Below are positions 8,584-19,861 of a stretch of DNA of 64,000 nt, one piece after another (positions within the stretch are counted from its first letter, which is position 1; every line of letters starts with the position of its first letter). A program made the position numbers and the translations under genes. Where the stretch lies: assembly GCF_029227915.1 (NCBI RefSeq), contig NC_079888.1, positions 3,545,001 through 3,609,000 of the forward strand, read 5' to 3'. Source of the stretch: Hydractinia symbiolongicarpus. Lineage: Eukaryota; Cnidaria; Hydrozoa; Anthoathecata; Hydractiniidae. The notes below the pieces were generated by a model. It was given only the letters and a program-made list of their open reading frames with translations, was not told the origin of the DNA and made no database searches.

Positions 8584-9390
8584 GCATCCTAGCCTCAACT
8601 GGAAGTCACAACTCTATCGACTTTCCCCTACTCGATTGCGCATGCTCGAAATTTTGTTGATGTCAGCATTATTTCCGCTGGTCGCTAATGCCCATGCGCG
8701 AGACTTTATCGGTATTTCAGGAATTGTCGGATTTGCCGGATTCGGGGAATTCGGGATTTCGGGGAATTTCCCTTGTCGTCGTCGTTGTCGTCGTCGTTCT
8801 GTCCTAGAACATACATTTTACTATCTTTAAAGGACCAGTGCATAGAAATTATATATAAGGTAATCAGAAAATCAATAAAAACTACAGTAAGTAACATTGA
8901 AACATAAATGTGCTAAGTACTAGTACGGTGACACACCGGTGCGACCGCATTGATTTCGTAATAAAGTATCCGTTTAGACGTTCCCTTGATAGTCACCGCG
9001 GAAAAGCAGCGATACACAAACAGCACTTGCGCAAAAGAAACGGGACTGGCAGTGCAGCAAGGTTGATGTATTCGATACGTGTCTTGACTTATGTACTTCC
9101 TAAGTGAGGGGGTTCTGATTTGCAGACTTTGCATGTCGAGCGTAACCTACCACCCGTAAACCATTTTTTCTGCGTTATCATGGTCTACCAAGTCTGGTAG
9201 CAAAACTCCGTACGAAGCGCGCTTCGAATAGGGACTGGGGATGACAACAATGATGGAGTGCAAAGCATAAAGCCGTATATCAGACTTTACGTACGTAGTA
9301 CGGAAAATTTAACAAGACGAAGTAGACCCAAAGGAACACAGGGTCTGTGAGTAGACTGAAATGATTTACAGGTAGGATTCAAGGAAACTC
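8584..9390. other. Non-coding GC-richer flank of the virus-like element
   Basis: No convincing gene. The stretch contains a GGAATT/GGATTT-type repeat cluster at 8717-8770, a (TCG)n-like run at 8776-8797 and a perfect 14-bp palindrome (CGAAGCGCGCTTCG) at 9213-9226. A small hairpin (CTACCA/TGGTAG) lies at 9185-9200. Base composition falls to host level near 9390, which I take as the approximate right edge of the element. Confidence 0.4.
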
Positions 9391-10096
9391 ATAGAAATGG
9401 TCTGCATATTTGTTTCTTGTCGGGTTTTGGTGTCATTCGCCTAATGAAATTTCGATTAAATTTCTTCCCTAAAATGGACATACACATAAAGCTTTTTTGA
9501 TAGAAAATTTGGATGGTATTTCGTTTCATATTTATTAACAAAACAAAGCCATAATAATGAACAAACTTCATGTTATAAACCATATAATAAAATGCAATAC
9601 TATAAAAAAATCCAAGTATATCTTCTACTATACACACGCATATTGTTTAGCACCGATATAGTCGAGCTATCATGATCGAGCGTTGTTTATTTTCTCATTG
9701 AGAGGTGAAAAAATACCAAAATATATACATCTTTTTATAAGTGGAAAATGATAATACATAATTACATAGGTCGTAAAAATAAATTCACGCATTTACATGA
9801 ATAGAAATCGACAAAGAAAATTTCACATGCGTCGTAAAAATCATAAAAACCGCATCTGTAAATGCATCAATGGCCGAAATATCAAATAGTGGGAAGAGGA
9901 AACATCAAGCTTCTAATCAAACTTTGATAGTTTGAATTGAATCTAGTATTTGTTTACATCATATGCGGTTTCAACTAAAACAAAAGAGTATCGAAAACAT
10001 CGCAACAAAAGAATGAGGACTGAAGTGTTATAAAACAGTATAAAACAGTGTTCCTCTTCAACAAACGCTTGTTAATCGTCATCTTTGTTAGGTTCG
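9391..10096. other. AT-rich spacer, no feature seen
   Basis: The stretch is AT-rich and has no supported gene. The 3' terminus of the minus-strand Helitron must lie in or near this interval, but no hairpin followed by CTRR could be recognised on the minus strand. Confidence 0.3.
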
Positions 10097-11570
10097 CTAT
10101 TTTTTTATTATCATATTCGATTTTGTGATTGTAAAATCCACTTTTTGTAGTGCGAGTATTCTCGCTTTCAATTGTATGTTCGCCCTGCAGGAGAGGACAT
10201 TTTCACCAAAATATTCCATGATTGTTTCACCAAACGCTGATGCAGTTACTGCTGTAGTTTCTGTTCTGAGATCAAAGGTAACAATTGATCGGTTAGTGTT
10301 TTCCTCATTTTGTAAATTATTCACCAAGTACTCTCGATGACAGTTATCACAAGAGAGAACGCCTGTTCCTGGATTAAGTTTGATCTTCTTGTTGCATTTT
10401 TTGCACTTGAGATACGAATCCATGACGATACTTTTAATAATAGGACAATAAAGAATCAAACTTTGTTGTCCCTCTGGCCGTTATGTTTGTTCTGCTATTT
10501 GTGCTTGATCAAAATTTGCGTCTAGATCAGCACTCAAGTAGCACAAACCAGTCGAATATGTGGTATTTAACACAACATTGTCGTGCAACAATTTGGTATT
10601 GGCATTCACGACTTGAATTAATTCATCTTCTTTGAGGATATCGACAAAGTCCCCCCAGAATGTAATTTGCATTGTTCGCGTTTTATCAGATATAAGCCAT
10701 TCTTGCATACGTTCCACATAATTTTTCCTATTTCGGAAAAATGGCTGATGTACAATTGCTTTAGGCAACTTTAACTTCCCTACTATCGACAAAACCAAGT
10801 CATCATTGTCAAGATTTTCTTGTGGAATCGCATCTGCATCGTTTAAATCGAAGTATATTTCCTTTGCTGGTGCAATTGAACTGTATGTATTGAAAAAATA
10901 GACATCGTTGCCAGGCATGAATTTTTGTAAGCATTTGGTTACGACATTTATCAATGAAGCTATGGCGTTTTTGTTTCAAATTTTTGACATTGTTTTCAGC
11001 CACAATGACTTTCACTATTTGTGTCGCATTTGTCGTGAAGTTAACTGTAAAGTAGTGTCGACTTTTACTTTGATTGGGTTTCATAATAGTTATAGCACCA
11101 ATGAAGCCAGTCATGTCTGAAAGAAAAAAAGGAATACAACATCATTTGTAATGAAAAATATTTTCGCGAGCGATTGAATGAGTAATACTGGACTGATAAA
11201 CACTACCTTCTTTAAAGTTATTGGATGTATTTGACATTATCAAAAATGATTTGTGAACTTACCAACTGACTTAGCTGGAGCAGATGGAGAATATCCTGAT
11301 TTGCTCGGGCTGAATAGTCGTTTTGGTGGGGTCTACACCGCAGATTCAGCAGCTTAATGTTTCCCTTTAGTTGGAGTTGTTGTGACTGAAGTAAGAATCA
11401 ATCATGAAGATTACAAAATCTGAATTCCCTGCCACTTGCACCAGAAATGAATCATGTGGTCATAACTTCACATAATACAATTCAGTTACCTTCGACTGCA
11501 GTATCTTGTGTGTCAATGGTGTTATCAACTGATGCATTTGGAACGATGGTACTTTCACCTGAAAAATCAA
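10097..11570 (-). pseudogene. RPA70-like single-stranded-DNA-binding protein of the Helitron, spliced
   Basis: The C-terminal part has a zinc ribbon (YLKCKKCNKKIKLNPGTG then LSCDNCHREY) typical of the RPA large-subunit C-terminal OB fold. Upstream lie OB-fold segments, with TMQITFWGDFVDIL as the conserved ITFWG-type strand, and the first OB strand MTGFIGAITIMK. Splicing is visible: donor GTAAGT begins at 11262 and a pyrimidine tract plus AG ends at 11117. An upstream 70-bp exon (about 11491-11562) is flanked by AG and GTAACTG. In-phase TAA and TAG codons lie in the Ser/Pro-rich linker exon (about 11300-11376), and frame changes occur near 10950 and 10470. Further mini-exon-like pieces are at 11744-11777 and 11865-11900. 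Helitron-encoded RPA genes are known from plants and some animals. Confidence 0.65.
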
Positions 11571-12010
11571 AAATTAAAGATTGTATTTATATTCACTGAC
11601 TAAATTCATGGGGGATGTATTTTTGTTATGGTCTCTAATTTATAAATCTCTCATTGAAAAATGAATGTGAAAAATACTTACAAAAAGTCAATTGTGCCTG
11701 GGGTACATATGAATACAGAGAAATATTAAAGCAAAATACTTACCTCCAGCATGAGTGTGGTGAATTGTTTTTTTTATCTAAAAACGAAATTTGTCTTATT
11801 TATCAGTGAGAAATGTGATAATTTGATAACGTGCACGGCCAAATTTTTCAATTTTTTACCTGACACGGCTTTGGTGTGTTTACTTCCCTTAGGCACTAAA
11901 AATAAGATTGAAACATTATGATACATTTAAAGAATTTTTTTCTAACAAATCAGGAAACAAAATAACAGTTTATTGAAACAATGTAATTGAATCAATAGGA
12001 AATGTGGTGC

Positions 12011-13589
12011 CTACTGCCTCAAAGATAGCTCATGTAACTTTTTCTCTTCCCTAGTTCTATCCATAAAGCAACTACTGTTTCTTACAGAAATCAAGCTGTC
12101 GAATGACATTGGTTCAACAATTATACTTTTCAAATTTCTGACCCTGGAGAATGCAACATAGGTTAATCCACTTGATCGTTCTTTCTTACCTAGATCTATC
12201 CACACCCTAATGTCAACCCTTGTAATTTATAAATTGTTATGGCCCATGCTAATATGAATGGAAATTGTGTCCTTTTAAAGGAAGCTCCGAGGGATTCAGA
12301 ATTTGAACTCAATGGTGGGATTGGAACAAGCCTTGGGATATCTTGTGAAAAGCTAGGTCCCCGGTACGATTCATCAAGTTTAACCATCACTGCGATAGGC
12401 AATGATGGCTGATGATGGTTGCGAGCATAAACTACGCTGTGAACAGTTCCAAGAGCTCCATTACAAAGTCCAACCAAAGATTTCGTAAAAGCATCACACG
12501 AGCTCCAACAGACAGAAAAATTGTTTTTTTAAACCCACCCATGTCATCGGAAGACAGCTGTGCTGCACTATTCCTACTATGTAACGCATCAATTCTACTT
12601 ATTGGCACATTCTGATTTTTCAAGGCCTGGAAGTTATCTCTGGCGACTTGCTCATTCCCATACGAAAGTTTGATAGCTTCAATAAAGTCATCTTTGTCTT
12701 TCAAAAAAGTTGGTGTTCTAGACAATAGCAACTCCCATTTTTTTTTGGTTGATTTATCATCATGGATATTGGAGAGAAGTTCTTTGAATCTTTCACGAGA
12801 ACCAGTGGTTCCACTAACAGCTTGATTTGCCTTCTATTGAATAACTGTTTTGAACTCTGAATAAACAAAAAGCCCTTAAGATTCAAACTCGTTTCTCGTA
12901 TTTAAATTATAAAGTACTTTCTCACTCACAGGTGGTAACTGTCTTAAGTCACGCAAAAGGATAGCTTGTTTACATCTTCTATTCACCCATGCCAAGTCCT
13001 TTTGACTTATAACAAATTACACATCAATGATAATATACTTTACTTTAGCTATACTTTCCTGTAGTTGTAATAATGCTGCACCATCAAGTTCATGATTTAT
13101 TTTGCCTCTAATAGGTAGTTTCAGCAAACAATGCAATGTTTTCCCAAGAACATTGTAAGCAGCCAAACCAAAAAGTGCAGAGATTACACATTGTCCTTGC
13201 AAAAGATGACGGAGCCTGTCAATTAAAAAACTTTTACCATGGCCTGCCTTACCACTAACCAAAAGTAACAACTGGTGACTAGAAGTATTGTTAAAGTGAG
13301 AGTGAACAATATTGAAAGCTTTTCGTTGTTCATTGTTTAATAAAGCAATTTTAGCATCAGTTTCGCTAAAATCTATAGTTGGCAAGTGAAAAGAGTTTTT
13401 CCGTGTGCTGATCCACATTGGCATTTCTGATTTACAATTGTCATCAAACTGATCACACTGTTCTTGCCAATATTCTGTATCCTGGTCATCAGCAGGCATA
13501 TCAGAACTTCCCTGTTCAGTCGATGCCAAGAAATCAGTCAAAGACATCCATTCTTCTCTTTGCTCAGTGTGCTGTGATTCTTCCATCAC
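12011..13589 (-). pseudogene. PIF1-family Helitron helicase domain
   Basis: The helicase unwinds DNA during rolling-circle transposition. In order along the minus strand: an acidic linker, the Q-like motif (LLNNEQRKAFNIV), Walker A (SGKAGHGKS), the motif II strand (KYIIIDV) interrupted by TAA at 13017, a motif III remnant (LRQLPPV), the VGARVMLLRNL segment, ITIYKLQGLTL (motif V) and YVAFSRVRNL (motif VI). At least four phase changes (near 12880, 12720, 12450 and 12200) and in-frame stops separate these blocks. All six motif regions are still recognisable, so the family call is firm while function is lost. Confidence 0.8.
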
Positions 13590-16271
13590 ACCTGGTTGTT
13601 CAATTGAACAGCTTGCCTCAATACTTTCTCACTCCTGCAGGTAATTCGGAATCGATCTCTGTCCTTCCTCAGATTGAACAAATTCATGCCAACAAGTGAT
13701 GAAATTTTCTTCAGTTTTTTCCAAGTTATCCCATGCTGAAGAAGGATCATCCCTCCAAATCTTATACCTGAGAAGACTGAATTTGCAATATAAACCATAG
13801 TGTACATTGCCTGGACTCAAAGAATAAGTTGGTACAACTCGTATGACAACATTCTTTTTTCTTTCTACAAATTTGCCATTTTGCATGCAATAATTCGTGT
13901 GGAAAGAAACAAAGTTACAATTCAAAATTTCTGGATTGTCAGTATAGGTAAAACATTCAGCATAAATATCCAACATGGAAGGCTTCAGAATAACTTCCCC
14001 TTCGACTGTTTCTGCTTTTCATGCACCAAAGAGAGAAACAGTGACAACTCCAAACGAACTACTGTAAAATTTGAGTTTCATGACTGAGTGACAAACTTCC
14101 GGGACTTCCTCATATCACGCAATCAAACAGTTTGCATCATAAGCTTTTTCACCACTTTAACAGAATCAAAATCTCTTTCATTTATGCCAATAGCAATTTT
14201 ATCAAATGCATCCTTAGCAACTGCACTAAGCTTTTCTGGTTTCGATGCATACTTTGTCAAGTACCCTACACATGCATAGTAATCAATTACAACACTTATG
14301 TCACAGTTTGCTCTCCACCCTTGCAGCTGGACTCGTTAATATCTATTTAGTCTTGGGTCATTCCTTGCAGTTATAATCTCAGCTCTATATTTGACAAACT
14401 TGTCTTTAGTATTTACTTTAGAAAATCTTATGTGTGTCCTCGAAGTATTTTCAAATGGATAAGAGAAACGACATTGTAACCCATTGTCAGTTTCTCGTAA
14501 ACAATATGCTGTACTACATATGTGTTTTTGAACAGAACTAACAATATTCTCATGGTCCATGGCAAAGTCGTCTAGATCAGTGAAGGATACTTTGCAAGGA
14601 TGAGTTGCAGGTTTCGAAAACTCATCAGGACCAATAGGGTTCAAAATAGTCATCAACTTATCAGTGTAATCACATACCTGTGCTTCTGCAACCCTCCCAT
14701 CATCAATTTCTGAATTCAACCTCCCCATTTCATCAGAAGACAGATCTAAACCACCTGATTTGTTCTGGTTGGCCAAATAACCCTTAAGTACAATAGAAGT
14801 GAAGTTGACAAGTCCTGGATCATCCTTTAGTTTAGCAAGCCATGGCAATGAATTGGACCCACGAGATGCATATTCAAATCTATACCAACGCCATAAGGCA
14901 TAAAGATATTCTTAGAGCCAACTTTTGCCAGATTTTTCTGTTCGTTGAGTGAAATACCAATCCACAAGATGTGGATTTTCTTGAATCAATTTTTTTATCT
15001 CTGACGTGTCATCGCCAGAATAACCCGGGAAAGAAAGATAGTCTGACCAGTAATACTCGGTCTTGGACAGTGTGAAAAAGATTGTTGGAACACCAACTTG
15101 TTTCACAATATTTTTTAAGTTTTCTCTCACTTTGTTCCAATACGAATATGAGCCAGTAATTTCTTTGCTGTAGTAAAAAATTTTGGACAGTAAACTACTG
15201 CTCCTGGAGCCTCCAGGTTCAGATAACATTTCATTGAATTCTTCTTAAGTGAAGTCAGCATCATCTGGGTTACGTTTCACATATAAATTACCTCTACTAA
15301 GCAGTCGCTTTCTATACAATATATTGAATGCCCAATACATAAAACGAGGATGAGAAGCAAACCTGTAATGCCAGCTTCCGTCAATTTTTTCCCAAATTTA
15401 ATCCAATGGACTAATTTCATTGCAAAGATTTCAATATCTCTAGGTAATGATAAGTTTGTTGGATCAACCTTTCCATCGGGAAACAATGTAGGAAAAGCAA
15501 GTGAAGCAAGGGTTTAAGTACGACACTTATTGGCTGGGCTTTCATCGACAATATTGAGCTCAACTACTTCGTTAACATGATCCTTGATCAAAGTTTTTTG
15601 TTTTTTTGTTTTTTTCAAGATTTAAAGGCACAAAAGATGAAATAATCTCTGACTTTATTTTATCATCAAATTCTGGTCCTGTGTCAACAGGCAAGTTATT
15701 CTTATCACCATCCACATATTTGGATATAAAAGGGATTGAATCTTGAACTTCTCCACCTATAGGTAAATTATTTATTCTGTTATAATCGATTACCACATTT
15801 ATGATACCACGGGTTATTAGCAATTATCCAAGACAAAGCTGTTAAAATCTTATGCCTACGATCTTTGAAATCTTTTGACTTAGATTCCATATCAGAAGAC
15901 AATATTCTGACAATAGGAATATTTTCCACTAAATTTGGCAAAGTGTCAGCAACATTCATGAAGGGCAGAGCTCTTGAAATGAGCATTTCTTCAGCTTGAC
16001 TCAAGTCAGTTAATTCAGAGGGAACAACATATGGCCCCATGTTATTTTCTGCACTATAATTTTTTGGATATCCTTTGTCGCGCTTGCACCTACCACATAT
16101 CTCATGCTGAAGAGTAGCAGGCCACGCTTCTCTACAAAAACTATTGTGAAAATTTCTCATGATGTCCAGCGCATCGAGTGGGAACTGAGTAGATGGGAAT
16201 TTTCCAGCATTATGAGTTGACACACTCTCAGAAGTATGTGAAGTTTTCAATGTACAAAACAAATTTTTCAA
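13590..16271 (-). pseudogene. Helitron Rep region: DUF6570, Helitron-like N domain and HUH motif
   Basis: Rep nicks and joins DNA at the element ends. At 16271-15780 a zinc-binding and DUF6570-type segment is open (CGRCKRDKGYPKNYSAENN, then QAEEMLISRALPFMNV). The Helitron-like N domain follows ([58 protein letters not shown]). The HUH motif reads IHCHG at 14853-14839, in a phase one step away from the open frame on either side. Further along are HICSTAYCLRETDNGLQCRF and the linker to the helicase (HYGLYCKFSLLRYKIWRD). Frameshifts near 15370, 15230, 14880, 14840 and 14330 show decay. Confidence 0.78.
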
Positions 16272-16599
16272 TGCAAGGTTATTTTTATGGCCATTATTTG
16301 AAATGGATGTTGAAGGTTTTTTCTTGCTGAAGGCAACGAAGACAGATATGGATTACTTAATAGCAGATTTTCTGTCCCTCTCTTCACACTACGATTAGAG
16401 ACCAGAGTTTTTTTTTAAAATGGTGTACAGTAATCATGGTCAAATATTGTATGAACTAATGTTTTTCCTGTTGTAGTGACAGACTGCTAGGGACACAGCC
16501 AATATTATCTATTGAATATAAATTTGTGTCCGTTGATATACCCAGAGTACCTTACTCTAATACGAAACAGCAGAGAAACCAACCATGTTGATTCTCGCA

Positions 16600-17438
16600 C
16601 TTTAAATCGGTGAACGAGTCAAAAAAATTGTTTGTTTTTTCAAATCATCAATATATGCCCAACCGTGGTCAGTTTAGACTGCTACTGCAAAATGTGCACC
16701 TGTGTTTCGCACTACACCCTTCAATGCATATTTAATTCGAAAAAAAATCACTTCATGCATGTGGACAAAATTGCACACTTGTGTACTAAATTCAACGAAT
16801 AACACACCGGCAGGTGTTACAAAATAATTGTTCACAGGAGAAACAGTTCCACACACACTACACACTGATTCATGTATAGGGAAATTTTGTTGAAACAAAT
16901 TGTGGGCCAGTTCTCCACCACTGATTCCAAATTTTCATCCACAGCAGATACATACTGAAGAAATGTTTGGCTTGAATCATTAGAATTATTTCCAAATTTT
17001 TTGATAATAATAACTTGTTAAAAATATAAAATTTTCAAAATCATTTATGTTGGAAAACACACTTTCTTGAAATATTTCTGAAAACTGTGCATTTGAATCA
17101 CGTGCTTGGAATGATGCCCATTTTGACATTATGAAACCCCACAAAGGTTTTCTTACTGGGGACGACAATAGCATATAGTTCATATTGAGCAGGATCATTG
17201 TGTGACTTCTCAGTAACCTATCGTACGCTTCTCATGCAATAAAAATTCTGTTTGGAGTAAAAGATAAATTAATAGACGAATCCTTCAGCTTATTATACAC
17301 AACATAATACATGAGTTCTGAAAACGAATCAACTGCACAACCATAAACACCCGCAGTATCAAGAGCAGAGTTTAAAAGATGAAGATAAGTTTTTGAGGTT
17401 TGAGTTTTCATGCTCGTTTGAGCCTTTACGCTCTTCAC
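16600..17438 (-). pseudogene. C19 (ubiquitin-specific-protease)-like cysteine peptidase region
   Basis: Upstream of Rep on the same strand lie blocks resembling a USP-type peptidase. These are a Cys-box-like segment (GVYGCAVDSFSELMYYV) near 17340, a CSVCG metal-type pair near 16850, and a His-box-like segment (YALKGVVRNTGAHFAVAV) at about 16725-16675. An in-frame TAA and HGWAYIDDLKK (the W-x-x-x-D-D finishing strand) follow. In USPs the Cys and His boxes provide the catalytic residues. Order, spacing and the Y-x-L-x-G-V-V-x-x-x-G-x-H pattern support the call, but sequence is broken into three phases. The alternative is an OTU- or ULP-type peptidase; animal Helentrons are known to carry OTU domains. 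Confidence 0.5.
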
Positions 17439-17949
17439 AACAAAAAGAATAATGTCATGGATATATATTTACCACATACACTAAAAAATTTGAAAAGTCG
17501 TAGCTTACATTTAATCGAATCCGTTCATTATGGTTTCACTTACGGATCTATAATTTGAAGAGGCACGCTCAAGAAAGACCACGCTAATCAAGATGTATGC
17601 ATATGGGTGGTGGTGACTGCCGGAGATAAAGTCAAAATCAGTCATATCGCTCATATATCAAATTTTATCTCCATTATCAAGAGAACCGTGGTGTAACTGC
17701 TTCATGAAAACAATAGAAAACATGGCACAGAAGTTGCGCACAAGAATTCAACTCCCGCCAAAAAACCCCGGGAAATATCGCGCCCTGACCGACTGATGAC
17801 GACCGCCCTCAGGTGGTCAAATCAAAAACAATAAAAACAATAATTTAGCACGCGATCAAAACTAAAAAATTTTTCGCCAAGTTAATTTATATCAGTTAGC
17901 ATTTGTGCCAAATATTTTTCAAAAATATCAGAAAATATAGGTGTGGGGC
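17439..17949. other. Non-coding spacer upstream of the Helitron
   Basis: No gene is supported. The 5' end of the Helitron (TC on the minus strand) should lie here but could not be fixed. A C-rich run (CCCCCTCCCACCCCACCCC) lies just beyond, at about 17962-17982. Confidence 0.3.
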
Positions 17950-18515
17950 ATTTTTGCCACTCCCCCTCCCACCCCACCCCAACCAATGACCGGGTCAATT
18001 AGACCCCAATCTGAATAGGGATCAATTATACTTTATAACCGACGTTTTTTCCTCTAAATTACAATAATTTGTTGTTTGTTTGGAGATTCGTATACCCGTT
18101 GGCTTCATCGCGTAGATCTTGAAACGGATCAAAAAAATGTGTAGGATCGTGTACTTTTGACAAATGGTTACGGAAATACTGTGGTTTAAAGGTTTTTTAA
18201 TGACGTCATCATCTTCCGAATCGGATTCAGGGACTAAGGTTTGGAAAAATTATCCAAATTGGTCTCAGGTGGTCCCTAGATACCACGCGGTGAAAAATAA
18301 GTGACGTCACCAGCTCGTTTAAATGCATTGTAATGGCTTCATTAATTTAATATAACATATTGACGTTAAAGTAGTGATATTGACGTCGTGCCGTAATGTC
18401 ATTTATTAAAGACATATTTTGTGGCTACATCAAAGGAAAATGAACACATTTACTTTCCCTACAGACACACAGACACACAGACACACACACAGTCATCGTA
18501 TTATTACAGAGAAGA
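17950..18515 (-). mobile_element. Copy of a TC...CTAG Helitron-like repeat, 3' part not seen
   Basis: On the minus strand the copy starts with TC after an A (18515) and then reads TAATAATACG, a GTGTCTG-rich run and the CATTTTCCTTTGATGT block. It continues with GAAGCCATTACAATGCA, TGACGTCA motifs and TTGTCAAAAGTACA, all shared with the copies at 37.2-38.4 kb and partly with the 5' end at 51035. The 3' hairpin and CTAG end are not visible, so the copy is truncated or diverged. Confidence 0.6.
18466..18492. repeat. ACAC/ACAG-type microsatellite
   Basis: A run of ACAGACAC units turning into (AC)n lies near the 5' end of the minus-strand Helitron-like copy. A shorter GTGTCTCTG stretch is found at the same place in the 51035 element, so it belongs to the element. 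Confidence 0.7.
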
Positions 18516-19763
18516 TATTAGTGGATCATGTGCATTAAGTCAATCTAATTGTTTGAATTGTTTTCAAGGGTTAGGGTATTTAACCCATTTGCTTTGACAT
18601 GCCTCAATCAGAAACTGCCTAATGCATTCAAATCGAATGAAAACATCAAGAAACGTGCATATGGATAAAGAGTGCTAGAAGTAGAACACGGATCATTTAC
18701 ATCGCTGATTTTTACACCATATGGGGGATCCAGTCTCCACTCTGTCGAATGCAGTAGCGGAAAAAAGAATTCTGGAACAAAGTACCGTTACAAACTGGCT
18801 TCGGACGAAAATATAATTTTGTTTATTGCGTTCAGCAATACTTTGTATTCGAGGATCAGGAAATATAAAACGAAGGTTAATAAAAGTATATGTCGATTGT
18901 CTCGAGATATCAAATGAAATGAGCCGACTTGTCAATTGAGAAATTTTCTATGTTCTTTATGTTTCAATATATTGAAACTCAATTATACTACGCACTATCA
19001 ATCGCCTGTACTATATCAGTCTGAGAAAGGAGAAATTTATTTTGCTGTTTAGCTAGCTATTTTGTTGTCACTTGTAAAGTTTATGATTATTGTTTGAATT
19101 GGTATAATAAAACAACTAAACCATTCTATGTTTCGAACCACGGAGATAGTTTACGCGATGTATTTTACACACTTCAGCAAAGACACTATATGTTTAATGC
19201 CGATGTCATATATGAAGGCATTGGTTCTTTATTAAGTGATTTCATTACCAACTACCGAATGACCTGACGATAACTTATAGTGATTTTACATTCATTAATG
19301 ATGTGATTCCCTACTTATGTAAGAAAACGTAAAGAATGTATCTCGTATTTTTTGGACACTCACTAGGTAATTTTTTCACGTAAATTTGAATGTACGGTAG
19401 TTCGTCCAAGGAAGATTCTGATTCAAATGTATAATGGTGTCACAAGTCATTTGTCATAGGGGAATTATGTCATTAGTATAGCGCTCATTTTGCATGCGAG
19501 AGGTATTGTGACCTATACCTGGATTCCTAAGATTCAGTATTATTGTGTATTGTGCCTGATTATGCGCATGATCCTTATTTTCCTGATTTTGACTTCTCCA
19601 CAATAAAGGCGACAGATTAAGAAATTTCAAAAAAAAAAATTTTTGGATTGACGGATTATAGCTGACGTCATTTTTTTACATTTTTCTTTTTCCCAAGCGA
19701 ATATGTCTACAATTTTGTCGACTACTATAGTAATAGTTAGTTGTGTCTGCAAGGTTGATATGT
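18516..19763. other. AT-rich spacer, no gene supported
   Basis: Only short frames in both directions that overlap each other (for example 18672-18935) and look non-coding. No repeat family could be named. Confidence 0.3.
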
Positions 19764-19861
19764 TTATTATTATTATTATTATTATTAACATTTATTTGGG
19801 TTCAATTTTGTACAAAATTGTTCTTTTCCCTAAAATGAAATATAAAAATGAAAAAAATTAT

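Larger units (their letters stand above)
1..9390. mobile_element. Decayed double-jelly-roll DNA-virus-like element (left end outside window)
   Basis: The block is visibly richer in G+C than the AT-rich DNA that follows from about 9390. It has genes packed on both strands with almost no spacers or introns. Recognisable parts are a packaging ATPase, a BRO-N protein, a capsid-like N-terminal fragment and several small proteins with one membrane segment. This set fits Polinton/Maverick, adintovirus or Polinton-like virus elements, which are common in invertebrate genomes (established knowledge). No integrase, protein-primed polymerase or protease is visible here, so those may lie to the left or be absent. 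No terminal inverted repeat could be identified. Most frames are broken, so this is an old or inactive copy. The exact lineage is inference. Confidence 0.7.
10097..17438 (-). mobile_element. Decayed autonomous Helitron with peptidase, Rep, helicase and RPA
   Basis: Helitrons transpose by rolling-circle replication with a HUH nuclease (Rep) joined to a PIF1-family helicase. In minus-strand order this copy shows a C19-like peptidase region, a DUF6570/zinc-binding N-terminal region, the Rep region with its HUH motif, the helicase and a separate intron-containing RPA-like gene. All parts share one strand and are tightly spaced, which argues for one element. Every coding part has frameshifts or stops, so it is inactive. 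Neither end was identified, so the limits given are those of the coding parts. Confidence 0.8.

Noticed and set aside
18672-18935. Overlapping plus and minus frames of about 80 codons
   Set aside because: Neither has a recognisable domain or splice context, and they mirror each other in AT-rich sequence.
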